Assembly (NCBI GenBank): GCA_002427165.1 | Contig: DIQB01000057.1 | Coordinates: forward strand, 1 to 25,706 | Source of the DNA: Firmicutes bacterium UBA5473 | Lineage (GTDB): Bacteria > Bacillota > DTU084 | Direction: 5' to 3' | DNA: 25,706 nt | Part shown: positions 1-9,462 of the stretch, in pieces | Position numbering within the stretch: the stretch's first letter is position 1 | Layout: every line of letters begins with the position of its first letter | Notes under the pieces: generated by a model | Told to the model about the DNA's origin: nothing | Database searches by the model: none | The model's input: the letters and a program-made list of their open reading frames with translations, nothing else | Position numbers and translations under genes: made by a program

Positions 1-132
1 TTTCAATTCTTTGGGCCATTTTTCATTCCGATACTTTCCGATTGTCGGATTAACGAAAGGTAATGCAATACGTGACACACCTTCAGTGGAATCATCCAAA
101 CGAAGAGGCAATCTCGCCTTGAAAGCTAATCC
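1..132 (-). other. Open frame at left edge, possible partial gene or remnant
   Basis: Seen: on the minus strand a frame is open from a TGA at 133-135 to the window edge. Its translation looks protein-like (it contains DDSTEGVSRIALPFVNP). There is no ATG or GTG and no clear ribosome binding site; TTG codons at 111-109 and 99-97 are the only start candidates. A plus-strand frame over the same bases is also open to a TAG near 189, so the coding strand is uncertain. It lies downstream of the operon terminator, so it could be the start of the next gene or a decayed fragment. I do not recognise the product. Confidence 0.25.
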
Positions 133-216
133 TCACAACCAGACTCTACTTTCAAAAAGCTCTCTCATAAAAACAGTCGCCTTTTAGGGTTTAAATCCTG
201 TATCTTAAAAATACAG

Positions 217-252
217 CAAACGAGGGAGCAACCTATAGCGCTTCCTCGTTTG
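217..252 (-). terminator. Terminator-like hairpin at the end of the surface-protein operon
   Basis: Bases 217-229 pair with 240-252: 13 pairs including one G-T, with a 10-base loop. Read on the minus strand the stem is followed by CTGTATTTTTAAG, a moderately T-rich tail. It lies about 70 bases past the stop of the last barrel gene. A second small hairpin (CTGTAT/ATACAG) follows at about 199-216. Together these are a plausible intrinsic terminator for the long minus-strand operon. The rest of 133-320 holds nothing else I can identify. Confidence 0.6.
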
Positions 253-320
253 AATAAGTTTTCCTAAAAATTTATAGAAGATGTAGTCCCTTTGCCCCAA
301 ATGATTCCTGAAAGTTTTAA

Positions 321-1907
321 TTAAAAAGAATACCTCACTGTAATAGCTGCAGATTGAGCCACAAACCCTAATTCTATCTCGTCAAGGGAAGAGATACTAT
401 GCTCCATAAATAGATTGGCATCTCTACCCAAAGAAAAACGTAGACAATTTATAAGCCCATATTTTGATCTAGTTTTTCCAGAAATCGTCATCTCTCTTCT
501 CTCAAGCCCTAATAGATAATTGTTTGACGGGCTAAACTGCCAATCAATTGTTAAGCCTACCACCTGACTGGAAATTAAGCTATTTAATTGTTCCTGAAAA
601 TTTCCGTTTTGAATGGAAAAACCTATAGCAGCAGGAAGCCTGAGTAGACGATAGAGGGAATACTCCACTATCAGTTTATTATCAATCATTTGCTGCCAGT
701 TTGCAACTTGCGTATGACCTATTTGCGAAATTTTCCTTCTTTCCACATACAGAGAAACGTTCCTAAACTTTCTTTGAAGACTCAAAGCATATTCCTGTCG
801 CCCCGGCTCAGAGGCTCCTGGCTGAAAATATTCAAACTGAGGTCCTGAATTATTATTTTCAGAGTTAAACGGATTGGAAAAGATGTTTCGCTGAAAATCA
901 TAACCTAAACTGAGATCTTTCTCTCCGAGAGGAGCGCTAAAATACTCACCCACTTTACTAAATTTCAGTTTTGCATCCCATTGGGCAAGCCTACCCGATA
1001 TAGAACATAACCAGGCAGAGTCAATTACTGCTGTAAGGTTTGTGTGATCTTTCTCATGGCTCAGGACAGCCTCGGCCTCGAGTTTTGCCCCTCTATACCC
1101 CATAGCAAACTCTCCACCGAAGAGGGAATTGCGAAAAGCATCTTCCCTTTTAAGTTGCAAAATGTTTATAGCTCCCCAAGCTAATCGTCCTAGTTGAAAT
1201 TCCGAACGTAAAGCAAAGAGCTGGTTGCTCAGTTGAGGCTGATTATGCCATAGGCCCGTGATACTCCCTTCCTTGGCATAGTAGCTGGCTAACAAACCAC
1301 GAAGGGAGGGAAAACTTTGCCAACCTGAGAGCTGTGCTTTGGCATTGAAGGCGTCAGCAAAACCAGAAGCTAGGTCTACTCTTTTCCCCCATAGGGTAAA
1401 AGGAGAGAACTCTGCTGTATAATCTCCTGCATTTAGCTGCATTTTGCCAACAGTCAAATTTAGATTTTGCTTGGCTAAAATCAACTCTCCTTTATCAAAT
1501 GGACTGGAAATAGAACGTAAAGATAACATTATAGAAAAGCCCTTGGGGTCTTTATGATTATAGTTCAAATCCATAATACTTCGCATAGCGAATTTACTGT
1601 TTGCTACCAATCGCCCATCTTCAGTTGCCACGCCGTCTAAAAAGCGCAGACCATAGGCATTCGTAGCTGTAGGAAGGCCAGGGCCTCTTCCAATTTCTCT
1701 TCCAAGGCACAATAGAACCTGACCAGAAAAACTATCTGCCTGCAGTTTAGCAAATTCCTGCTGCAGAAGGTTTTCCCTTGCTTCTAATTTCTCCCCCACC
1801 TGCCCAACCTGCATCTGGAATTTCTCAACCGTGGTAGCTAATGTTTGACTTAGGAAGGAAGGGAGAAGCAGGATTACCACTAACAAAATTAATTCTCTTT
1901 TTTTCAC
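321..1907 (-). CDS. Outer-membrane beta-barrel protein with N-terminal coiled coil
   Basis: Predicted outer-membrane barrel of about 528 residues. It has an N-terminal hydrophobic signal peptide (LLVVILLLPSFLSQTLA), then a heptad-rich helical stretch of about 40 residues (VEKFQMQVGQVGEKLEAREN). The body alternates polar and hydrophobic residues as amphipathic strands do, and the protein ends in VRYSF, a terminal aromatic typical of barrels. No TonB-box, plug or SLH domain is visible. The chosen start is GTG at 1907, nine bases after AAAGGG; two ATGs at 1916 and 1913 are possible but sit too close to that motif. Last gene of the operon, 15 bases after the PorV-like gene. It may be a porin for glycan fragments; specificity is unknown. 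Confidence 0.75.
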   Translation of the reverse strand: MKKRELILLVVILLLPSFLSQTLATTVEKFQMQVGQVGEKLEARENLLQQEFAKLQADSFSGQVLLCLGREIGRGPGLPTATNAYGLRFLDGVATEDGRLVANSKFAMRSIMDLNYNHKDPKGFSIMLSLRSISSPFDKGELILAKQNLNLTVGKMQLNAGDYTAEFSPFTLWGKRVDLASGFADAFNAKAQLSGWQSFPSLRGLLASYYAKEGSITGLWHNQPQLSNQLFALRSEFQLGRLAWGAINILQLKREDAFRNSLFGGEFAMGYRGAKLEAEAVLSHEKDHTNLTAVIDSAWLCSISGRLAQWDAKLKFSKVGEYFSAPLGEKDLSLGYDFQRNIFSNPFNSENNNSGPQFEYFQPGASEPGRQEYALSLQRKFRNVSLYVERRKISQIGHTQVANWQQMIDNKLIVEYSLYRLLRLPAAIGFSIQNGNFQEQLNSLISSQVVGLTIDWQFSPSNNYLLGLERREMTISGKTRSKYGLINCLRFSLGRDANLFMEHSISSLDEIELGFVAQSAAITVRYSF

Positions 1908-1922
1908 TGCCATCATCCCTTT

Positions 1923-2774
1923 TTAAAATTGTAGCCCCCACGTTACAAAACCATCTTGTTCAGTTTCAGATAAGCTATAGGCATAATCCAATTTGATTCT
2001 GCCAACTGCGAGGCCAATGCCAGCATTAATGCTGTTTTTGGTAAAACCTAGGCGTAAACTTAATTCTTTGGAAAGGAACTTTTCCGCTGCCAAGTGCAAA
2101 AAGGGTTTAGTACTTAAATCTGTGACGTCCATAATTAACTTCGTGGTAGGATCATAACTATATACCAAACCTGCGCCAATACTCAGGGGGATTTGATCTG
2201 GGTTATAATTTTCTCCCTTTAGCTGATTTAACACATTGTATGCTATTAAAGCATAACCCAGATTCTTTCCTTCCCAGGTGACTCCCAAATCCACACTATA
2301 ACCACCACCTGAAAAATCCTCTCCTCTTTCCCCAAGCAAACCCTCAAGCTTCAGAAACTTAATATTGGCGCCTAAAGAAAGGTTCTTAAAGCTATTTGCC
2401 CAGGAGATGGTTTTCTCCTCCTCGCCATAGGAAAAATCCGCAAATAAAGGTTGGATTTCGGTTGCTGTAAGACCGAAGGTACCAAGCTTAGTTGGCAGGA
2501 TAAAAGACCAGTGTGAAGCGGGCAAAAGGCCAGCTAATAATAAAACTTGAGTGGTTGAAAGCTGCACTTTCTCACCCCGAGCTAGACCAGCGGGGTTAAT
2601 TAATTCAGCGCCTGATCCTGTAATATACGCAGAACCAGCACCACCCAAACCCATTATTTTGGCATCTAGCATCTTCGGCGCAAATGTACCTTCAATCTTT
2701 GAAGAATTTGCACTGACAGCTGTCGTAATTATAGAGGTGAGAAGGCAAAACATAATTATTTGCCTAAGTCTCAT
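1923..2774 (-). CDS. PorV/UPF0164-like outer-membrane protein (second copy)
   Basis: A 283-residue exported protein with a signal peptide (cleavage likely near SANSS). The N-terminal motif GLGGAGSAYITGSGAELINPAGLA matches the conserved start of the PorV/UPF0164/FadL-like barrel group. The remainder is beta-strand-like and ends in TWGLQF, a terminal aromatic. GGGAGGGG precedes the ATG by five bases. It lies between two large barrels and downstream of a FlgD-tailed surface protein, the same relation seen for the other PorV-like gene at 14123-14953. In Bacteroidetes PorV carries type IX secretion cargo; whether this protein has such a role is inference. Other UPF0164 members are uncharacterised outer-membrane proteins. 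Confidence 0.7.
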   Translation of the reverse strand: MRLRQIIMFCLLTSIITTAVSANSSKIEGTFAPKMLDAKIMGLGGAGSAYITGSGAELINPAGLARGEKVQLSTTQVLLLAGLLPASHWSFILPTKLGTFGLTATEIQPLFADFSYGEEEKTISWANSFKNLSLGANIKFLKLEGLLGERGEDFSGGGYSVDLGVTWEGKNLGYALIAYNVLNQLKGENYNPDQIPLSIGAGLVYSYDPTTKLIMDVTDLSTKPFLHLAAEKFLSKELSLRLGFTKNSINAGIGLAVGRIKLDYAYSLSETEQDGFVTWGLQF

Positions 2775-2789
2775 AGTAACCCCTCCCTG

Positions 2790-4838
2790 TTAAAAGTTGG
2801 CGTAATAAGTTAAGGATAAAGCTCTGCCAAGGAAATTTTTGTTTGGATCTGGGTAATGCCTTGCCTCCTGGCTATATGATAAAACTAACGTAATTTTATC
2901 AAGTGGCCACCAGTAGGCTGTACATTTAAACCGTACAGAATTGTATTCGCTTATCCGCTCTCCGATCTGAGGTCTGGCTGTATATTTGTTGTAAACGCCT
3001 AATGATGGATATAGATGGAGACTAGCTACAGGGATCCAGAAAAATCCCAAATCAGCTCCATCCTCTCCTTCTGCTAGAATCAAAGAACCGTTTGGACGCG
3101 GAAGTACATCATGGGTCAAGCTAGAATTTATTGTACCGGTCACTCGCAGAGAACCAGGTTTGAGATAATACTCCGTAGCTAAGCTCCGCGTTGTAGATGT
3201 CAAATCGATCGCTTCATTATCATCAGAAAAATTCCAACCCTTTGTATTAGGATCGTCGTCCCGCTTTACACTACGCCGATTTAAATTGGCTCTAAGTTTC
3301 AATGCATTCTGCAATGCCTTTATCTTTAGCGTTTGCTCAAATGCAAGTCCTAAGTTTTGCCACTTTTTGAGTGTGCAACCCGGCTCGCCTGCTTGGTCTG
3401 AGGATTTTATCTCTTGTAGCAGTTCCACAGAGCTTGTCACAAGCAAATCTGGTTTGGGTCGAAATTCTTTAAGCTGAGCTTGCCAGCCTACTGTATTGCT
3501 AGCTAATTCCCCGAACCCTAGCAGGTAATCCTTTTGACTTCCCTTATATTCAAAATCAGGAGCTGCATAAGTGCTCTTTTTTGAGGTGCCAGCATAGTTA
3601 GTAAATATCTCAGAGCCCAAACCGAGGTTTGTGACGCTACCATAATAACTTACATAATCCGGACCAATTCTACGGTAGGAAAACTGGATAGGCAGTTTGT
3701 GCTTCCCGCTTTCAATCAAGCCATCTATATTCCATTGAAATGCGAAGTCCAGATAAGGAGTAAGGGATGAGCGATTCCCTGTTCTCTCTCCTTTATCCTG
3801 AAAAATACTTGCAACCAGCTCTGCATTCCAAGAATACATCTGCCCTGGGAAAATTGTAGAACCGCGTACTGTAGCACCTAGAAGACTGCTTGAGAGAGGT
3901 CCCCAAGGCAGCGGGCCTTTTTCGAAGTATTTCATAGAAAGAGGATCATCCTTAAGCAAGGTATATGTGACTCCCAATTTCATCCTTTTGGGAAGGGACA
4001 CGTCCTGAAGGTAGCCTGCGAACAAATAGCGGTCATATCCCTCCTCACCACTGTATTTTGCCTCACGTCGCTGGGCCCCAATCAGATTAATCCTATATTT
4101 GCCAAGCTGCATCAGGGAAGCAGCGACTCCTGCATAAGGAATACTATAAAGTGTCAGCGGGGTGAAGCTTGCAGCTAAATCTCCATAGTCAAAACGCAAA
4201 GTACCCAAGGGGGTTCGAAACGAACCTATGCTAGTATAAAAAACACCTTGTTTCATTTCAAAGTTCCAGTTACGATCCGTCTGAGGACTGGCCCCATAGA
4301 TGTGATTTAATGAATAACCTGTTTTAAATTTTACCAGTGGTGTAACCTGGCTCTCTAGGAAAAAATCAAAAGTATGAGGGATACGATGACTTTCTGCGTA
4401 ACTGAGCCTTCCAGGACCTGATGCGCGTTTTAATTCTAACCAAGTTCTAGAAGATAAACTTACATTTAACTTGCTAGAATCCTCGGCTACTTTTTGAAAT
4501 TCATCTACTCGCTGTAGATATCGATTTATACGAGCGACGAGCTCGTCAACCTCAATCCCTGATCTTTTAAGTTCAGAACGACTATCAAAAGCTGTTTGTA
4601 TAAATTGTGCTGCTTGCGTCATCGTAAGCAACCTAGTCGTTCCCATAGCTTCACTTTGGACAAGGGCATCGACAATCTCCAGCAACGCTATAGCTGTCTG
4701 TGGCGACGCTGTTAACATGTTTCTGGGCAACAGCTCATCATGCAATTCCTGTAACTCTCCAGGCAGCATAGCCCAGCCCTGCATAGATTGAAGGAGAAGT
4801 AGGAAACCAAATAAATAAACCTGGGGCCATCGCTTCAT
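2790..4838 (-). CDS. Large outer-membrane beta-barrel protein with helical N-terminal region
   Basis: A 682-residue exported protein. The signal peptide ends near QGWA. Residues about 25-125 are predicted helical and charged (for example LQELHDELLPRN and ELVARINRYLQRVDEF), like the shorter coiled coils in the other two barrels. From about residue 130 the sequence is strand-like, with frequent Tyr, Trp and Gly, and ends LTYYANF. Size suggests roughly 20 or more strands, but no plug or TonB box is evident, so it is not a clear SusC/TonB receptor. AAGGAGG lies seven bases before the ATG. It sits between the second FlgD-tailed surface protein and the second PorV-like protein. Probably a porin or surface glycan channel; substrate unknown. 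Confidence 0.75.
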   Translation of the reverse strand: MKRWPQVYLFGFLLLLQSMQGWAMLPGELQELHDELLPRNMLTASPQTAIALLEIVDALVQSEAMGTTRLLTMTQAAQFIQTAFDSRSELKRSGIEVDELVARINRYLQRVDEFQKVAEDSSKLNVSLSSRTWLELKRASGPGRLSYAESHRIPHTFDFFLESQVTPLVKFKTGYSLNHIYGASPQTDRNWNFEMKQGVFYTSIGSFRTPLGTLRFDYGDLAASFTPLTLYSIPYAGVAASLMQLGKYRINLIGAQRREAKYSGEEGYDRYLFAGYLQDVSLPKRMKLGVTYTLLKDDPLSMKYFEKGPLPWGPLSSSLLGATVRGSTIFPGQMYSWNAELVASIFQDKGERTGNRSSLTPYLDFAFQWNIDGLIESGKHKLPIQFSYRRIGPDYVSYYGSVTNLGLGSEIFTNYAGTSKKSTYAAPDFEYKGSQKDYLLGFGELASNTVGWQAQLKEFRPKPDLLVTSSVELLQEIKSSDQAGEPGCTLKKWQNLGLAFEQTLKIKALQNALKLRANLNRRSVKRDDDPNTKGWNFSDDNEAIDLTSTTRSLATEYYLKPGSLRVTGTINSSLTHDVLPRPNGSLILAEGEDGADLGFFWIPVASLHLYPSLGVYNKYTARPQIGERISEYNSVRFKCTAYWWPLDKITLVLSYSQEARHYPDPNKNFLGRALSLTYYANF

Positions 4839-4850
4839 CTTGCTGCCTCC

Positions 4851-6761
4851 TTACCTTCTTATTAACAAATTCCCGCGATAAATCACGCTCTTTCCATCAC
4901 GGGCGGCCGTTAAAATGTAACCGTATAGACCTGAGCGCAGCATTTTACCGTAAAGATCCATACCGTCCCATCTGACTTCATTCACACCGCGGATACCTGA
5001 CTGTTGCTGTTGGAACACAAGCCATCCTGAAAGATTATAAATAGACAAGGTGACTTCTGCAGGTACAGAAAGAGAAAATCTGAAAAAAGTATCTCCTTTT
5101 GCGGGATAATAAGGATCTTCGGAAAGACCTACCTGTGAAATTGCCAATACATCCTCAGCTGGTAGATTACTAACTAAAAACCTACTAGTAGGAGAAAAAA
5201 CAGCCTCTATACCTTCTTCATAAATAGCACCAACCTGCCAGGTATACCAAGCATCTTTAGCTAAAACTACCTGGGGAATGACAAAATACGGATCTGCTGT
5301 GCGCTCATCTATATTGATACCAGGCCCTGCAATTCTCACTTGATATCCACTGCAACCTACAGCTTCCCAAGAGAGCTCTCCAACATAGCCGGGGACCGAT
5401 TGTTGCAAACCAGCAATTACGGTGCCTGATGCTGGAGCTATAAGTTTAGGTGCCACTAAAGGGGGAATTATCAGCTCTACTGGAGCTGTTGGCGCACTTT
5501 CGTATTCAGTAATGCTGATCGCTGTGAGAAAGTAGAAAATAGAGCCCTCCGATAGTTCTCGATCTTGCCAGCTTGTTGTTTGTGTTTTAGCGATAGGCCG
5601 AGCCTCAGAAAATAGGGGTGATTCCCCTCTATAGATTTGGTATTCTTTCACGTCAATCCCAGACGGATCCCAGCTAAGTTTAGCCCCTGTTGCGCCTAGT
5701 CGCTGAGCAAGAAAATTCGCGGGAGCATTTATCTCTACAATTCCAGCATCTAGGGAAATAGTGACGTATATTGCTTCTCCCTGTTTTACTGTTATCAATT
5801 CACTATTGGTATAATATCCCACCATGCTTGTAGTAAGCAGCTGTTCTCCAACAGGTAATGGTTCAATTGTGAAATAGCCTTCCTTATTGCTAGTTGCAGT
5901 TTTATCAAGAACCTGAACTCTAACTCCTGGAAGATTTTCACCAATTGCAGTAGTTATCCTGCCCTCCACCCTACCAGCAGCAGGTAAGGATGCTCTTTGG
6001 GGCTTAAGGCTTCTGTTCCCCTCAAAATCCACTGCGTAAATGGCAAAGTATGCTGCACTACTCTGAATATCAAGTAAGCAGTCAGTTGCTTTTGTCTGTA
6101 GTAGTGGTTGGCCTTCAGGCTCAAAGCCCTCGGTTTGGCCATAAAAAACCTCATAAAAGCTTGCGCCTTTCCCATCGGCTGCGGGTTCTGATGGCTGCCA
6201 GCTTAAGCTTGCACGCTCAAGGGAAATTCGCGTGGCACTCACCATTGCTGGTTCATTGGGGTAAACGATAAAATCGGCCTCAATCTCTTCTAAGTTCAGC
6301 CTCTTTCCTGGGTAACCAAAAACCCTGATCTTCAGATATCTTCCATAAAGTCCTATTAAATCGCTTTGAACATTCCACAGCAGATTATCACTACCAGGAC
6401 TAGTAGAGGCTAACACTTCCGAACCGTCCGCTGCAATTACATAAAAATCAACTCTGCGACACAGATAAGAGCTAGTATGGTTTTTCCCAAAAACCCGTGC
6501 ATACTGAATCAGTACTGGTGCCTTGAAATCCCAAATAAGATCTAGATATGATTGTTCTTCATTTTTTCCCCAAAAATCAACTGCCAAAACTACTTGATTA
6601 CCACTATCTTTAACACCATCAAACAACATCCGATCATCTGCACCGCTGATAATATTACCTGGGGTTTCATAGGTATAGCTGCCCACAATATAAGACACTG
6701 CTCCTGAAGTGGGAACTAATAATAAAAGTAAACCTATAACTACTAATAGTTTCAAGCGCAC
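4851..6761 (-). CDS. Multidomain surface protein: discoidin-like, FN3, carboxypeptidase-regulatory-like, FlgD-like tail
   Basis: A 636-residue exported protein starting with GTG after GGGGGGAGA. Approximate order: signal peptide 1-21; F5/8C (discoidin)-like domain 22-170 carrying the locus-wide motifs VDFWGKN and FGKNHTSSY; FN3-like 172-260; CarboxypepD_reg-like 265-340 (GRVEGRITTAIGENLPGVRV); FN3-like 345-435; another Ig/FN3-like module 440-535; FlgD-type Ig-like tail 545-636 with the typical WDGMDLYGKMLRSGLYGY. Such architecture is that of a secreted glycan-binding or adhesive protein. FlgD-like tails resemble sorting domains of some diderm bacteria, which fits the neighbouring PorV-like gene. 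It lacks a visible catalytic domain, so binding rather than hydrolysis is inferred. Confidence 0.8.
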   Translation of the reverse strand: MRLKLLVVIGLLLLLVPTSGAVSYIVGSYTYETPGNIISGADDRMLFDGVKDSGNQVVLAVDFWGKNEEQSYLDLIWDFKAPVLIQYARVFGKNHTSSYLCRRVDFYVIAADGSEVLASTSPGSDNLLWNVQSDLIGLYGRYLKIRVFGYPGKRLNLEEIEADFIVYPNEPAMVSATRISLERASLSWQPSEPAADGKGASFYEVFYGQTEGFEPEGQPLLQTKATDCLLDIQSSAAYFAIYAVDFEGNRSLKPQRASLPAAGRVEGRITTAIGENLPGVRVQVLDKTATSNKEGYFTIEPLPVGEQLLTTSMVGYYTNSELITVKQGEAIYVTISLDAGIVEINAPANFLAQRLGATGAKLSWDPSGIDVKEYQIYRGESPLFSEARPIAKTQTTSWQDRELSEGSIFYFLTAISITEYESAPTAPVELIIPPLVAPKLIAPASGTVIAGLQQSVPGYVGELSWEAVGCSGYQVRIAGPGINIDERTADPYFVIPQVVLAKDAWYTWQVGAIYEEGIEAVFSPTSRFLVSNLPAEDVLAISQVGLSEDPYYPAKGDTFFRFSLSVPAEVTLSIYNLSGWLVFQQQQSGIRGVNEVRWDGMDLYGKMLRSGLYGYILTAARDGKSVIYRGNLLIRR

Positions 6762-6781
6762 TGCTCTCCCCCCTTTGTTGG

Positions 6782-6814
6782 AAGCTCCAACCCTGAGCTT
6801 CAGGGTTGGAGCTT
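6782..6814 (-). terminator. Perfect 15-bp inverted repeat between two operon genes
   Basis: AAGCTCCAACCCTGA at 6782-6796 pairs perfectly with 6800-6814 around a three-base loop. It lies 10 bases past the stop of the glycoside hydrolase gene and upstream of the ribosome binding site of the next gene. No T-run follows on either strand, so it may act as a leaky terminator, an mRNA 3'-end stabiliser or a processing site that sets different levels for the two halves of the operon. Confidence 0.6.
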
Positions 6815-6824
6815 ACGTCTTCTT

Positions 6825-9446
6825 CTATCTGAGAGCTTGTAGCTGTTCAATTAAACGAGCAATTTGCTCCCGGTTATTGTAAAGCTCCTTTTTGCTTGAA
6901 AAACCTTCCAGTTTTAGCTCGGAGAGGATCTCTTCAGCCTGGGCTACGAGGTCACCACCACATTCTCCTATCCTCTCCACTTCTTTTTGAAGCAGCATCA
7001 AGTAATCGTAATCTTCGATTCCATCGCGAAATACCTCCCACCTGATGGAGCTGAGGGCTCCATCCTGATGAGGATAGATAAAATGTGCGTTGCCATTGAC
7101 TCCTGCCACCATGGGATCCGACCAAGGATCATCATTCCCATATCCACCCACAGCATTCCAAAACAGAATACCGTTGAAACGATATGCTGGAAGTTGCCAG
7201 AAAAAGTTTCTATTAACAAATTGTTCATTCTCAAGATGCATAAAAGGTGCGTTCGCATTCCAAAACTCATCGCCTGCAGCTATACGCTCGTCAACAAAAC
7301 TGCTTTTCTCAAGCATCCTACACCAGATATTAATGGCACCATATAAAAGTTTTGGATCTTCATCGTAAATTGTTCCCAAAATCTTTATGTCGGGAACCCG
7401 AGCATGAATTTCATCGCTGTACTTTTTTACTTCAGGATAACGACTCGCCGGCGCTTCATCATAAGGAGAATAGATAAATGCTAAATCAAGCAAGTCCCGC
7501 GAGCGTAGTTCATCACATATCTCTTCTAGATTGCTAGCTCTAGAAGGAATGGTAATAGTATTCATCCCCATTTGCACAAGCCTCTGTGCCTTCATGGCTC
7601 CCTGGGCGGGGTTGCTCCAATTTATTTGCTTTTCCCTTGGAGAGACCCTGTTTCTCAAGAATAGCTTGAGTGTTTCTTGATAAAAATCCTGCGGAGTGCC
7701 CTTATAGCCAACCTTGGGTAGAACTTGATTCATTCGTTCTGCCCACATCCCTATATCTGTTTTCAATCCAGCTTGTGCAGGCAGTTGGAAATTATAAACT
7801 TCCAATTCATAGGGAAAAGTTGCAATCAGGTTATTTCCTTGGAAAATCTTAATTTGACTTTGATAAAGACCGGCTGTTGCATCAGGGGCTACTCTTAAAT
7901 TAACCCACCACACCCGATTCTCTCCAGCAGGAATATTTCCAGTGTTCGTAAGCAAGAGAGGATCTGGGTAACGACCTATAGGAGTACTTCTTCGAAAACC
8001 GGAAGGTACGATAGTATTGATATAATCTACGAGATTAACCTCAACCTCAGAGACTACCTTCCCCTGCTGATCCACTACTGGCTCTACAACCACTTTTACG
8101 AGGGAAAATTCCTCTTTCTCTGCACGAATTGCTATCTGAAAAGATTCTGCCTCTGCCTTTGCGGCAGACACCTTTATTGTATCGCCAACTGACCCTTGAA
8201 CCTTATCCTGAGGAAAATAACGAATTAGGCTATCTCCAGTCCAGATGCTAAATTCGTTATCTTTCAGCAGTAGGTTTTGCTCAAGCACCCGCGGCTGAAT
8301 ATACTGATAGGGGCCTATGCCTTTAGCCCAAGGCTCAAAGCCTGCTGTGGGTTCTTCTCTTTCAGTAATGGGATCGTATAGATCTATTTCTGTTACGGGC
8401 CAGATCTCGGTACCGAACTGCATAGGTTTGCCATCCTGATATAATTGAGCTGTAACTTTGAGGGATTCACTTTGGTTCTGATATGGGATGCTGATCTTTT
8501 TACCAACCGCAAGCTGTACTTCTTGTTCTGGTAGTTCAAATGTCTTCTGAGTTTTTAGATCTACTGCCACCGCTTTTACAACGGCTGTTCCTAAATCTTT
8601 ATTAGGCAATAAATTCAAGTTAAAGTTCTGAGTATTTCTTTCAAGTCCTGCTGCAAGTTCGGGGGTGACAAAATCAGCTCGAGGCAGACCGGAATTAATT
8701 GCATAGGAAAAAGTTGTGGACCAACTCTCCCCTGGCTCTAAGTGAATTGCATTGTATACCCATTCAAGAGAATGAAAACTGTTCCAGTAACTAAAATAAA
8801 GTCTGAGTACATTTTGAAAATCCATATTGGCATAGATTAACTCACCGGTTGAATTAATCCCACCAATCCAATTGCGGCCTGGCTCGTAGAAGTAGTCAGC
8901 TCCTACTGGAAACTGTTTTGGGCCATTTGCACGCACCATAAAAGTATCTTTAGTCGCAATTACATTATGGATCCAGGGAGAAAAATCATGCCCATTATTT
9001 CCTTCATTCACAAAGGACAGGTTAACCGTGATGATCCTCTCGCCGCTGCGAAGAATAAATTCCTTGATCGCTTTCAGCCCTAAGTTCTGATCACCCACAG
9101 CAGTATAGACTAATTTTACTCGAGCTTCTTTTTCAGTGGCTACTTCCTCAACAAGCTGAAAATGTCCTCGATCCCATTCATTTCCTGGCCAGGTCTGATT
9201 GGCCAGGCGCAATGTCCCCAGGCCTCCCACATCACCGAAAGAATTTCCAAACTTATTAAGGAGCTCTTTATTAGTGGTCTTGTCAATGCAACTATCAACT
9301 ACACCGCCCCGCAGAGGCTGAATAATCAATTTAAGATATTGGTTTTCCATCAAAAGATCCTGACCTTGTTTTTCTAAGATCACCTGGGCACTTGTAGGTA
9401 AAACAAGACCTATAATAAGCAGTAAGGCCAAAAAACATCTACGCAT
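6825..9446 (-). CDS. Exported glycoside hydrolase-like protein, GH123/DUF4091 type
   Basis: An 873-residue exported protein. Signal peptide about 1-20 (LLLIIGLVLPTSAQ); residues about 25-260 look like a galactose-mutarotase-like beta-sandwich; a linker and second beta domain follow to about 560; the C-terminal half is a TIM-barrel-like region ending in WEVFRDGIEDYDYLMLLQ, the hallmark of DUF4091. The YSPYDEAP segment gives a D663-E664 pair, the position where GH123 beta-N-acetylgalactosaminidases carry their Asp-Glu catalytic dyad. Start: ATG at 9446 lies six bases after AAGGGGG; 9452 is possible. It follows the double-discoidin gene closely. Predicted to release sugars from an external glycan; an N-acetylhexosamine substrate is inferred from the family only. 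Confidence 0.75.
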   Translation of the reverse strand: MRRCFLALLLIIGLVLPTSAQVILEKQGQDLLMENQYLKLIIQPLRGGVVDSCIDKTTNKELLNKFGNSFGDVGGLGTLRLANQTWPGNEWDRGHFQLVEEVATEKEARVKLVYTAVGDQNLGLKAIKEFILRSGERIITVNLSFVNEGNNGHDFSPWIHNVIATKDTFMVRANGPKQFPVGADYFYEPGRNWIGGINSTGELIYANMDFQNVLRLYFSYWNSFHSLEWVYNAIHLEPGESWSTTFSYAINSGLPRADFVTPELAAGLERNTQNFNLNLLPNKDLGTAVVKAVAVDLKTQKTFELPEQEVQLAVGKKISIPYQNQSESLKVTAQLYQDGKPMQFGTEIWPVTEIDLYDPITEREEPTAGFEPWAKGIGPYQYIQPRVLEQNLLLKDNEFSIWTGDSLIRYFPQDKVQGSVGDTIKVSAAKAEAESFQIAIRAEKEEFSLVKVVVEPVVDQQGKVVSEVEVNLVDYINTIVPSGFRRSTPIGRYPDPLLLTNTGNIPAGENRVWWVNLRVAPDATAGLYQSQIKIFQGNNLIATFPYELEVYNFQLPAQAGLKTDIGMWAERMNQVLPKVGYKGTPQDFYQETLKLFLRNRVSPREKQINWSNPAQGAMKAQRLVQMGMNTITIPSRASNLEEICDELRSRDLLDLAFIYSPYDEAPASRYPEVKKYSDEIHARVPDIKILGTIYDEDPKLLYGAINIWCRMLEKSSFVDERIAAGDEFWNANAPFMHLENEQFVNRNFFWQLPAYRFNGILFWNAVGGYGNDDPWSDPMVAGVNGNAHFIYPHQDGALSSIRWEVFRDGIEDYDYLMLLQKEVERIGECGGDLVAQAEEILSELKLEGFSSKKELYNNREQIARLIEQLQALR

Positions 9447-9462
9447 TCCCATCCCCCTTACA

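Noticed and set aside
321..4838. SusC/TonB-dependent receptors
   Set aside because: The barrels are of suitable size, but I see no TonB box, plug domain or SusD-like lipoprotein next to them.
6987..7368. Overlapping open frames on both strands within the 873-residue enzyme gene
   Set aside because: Shadow frames; the enzyme frame has continuous domain structure here, including the DUF4091 motif.
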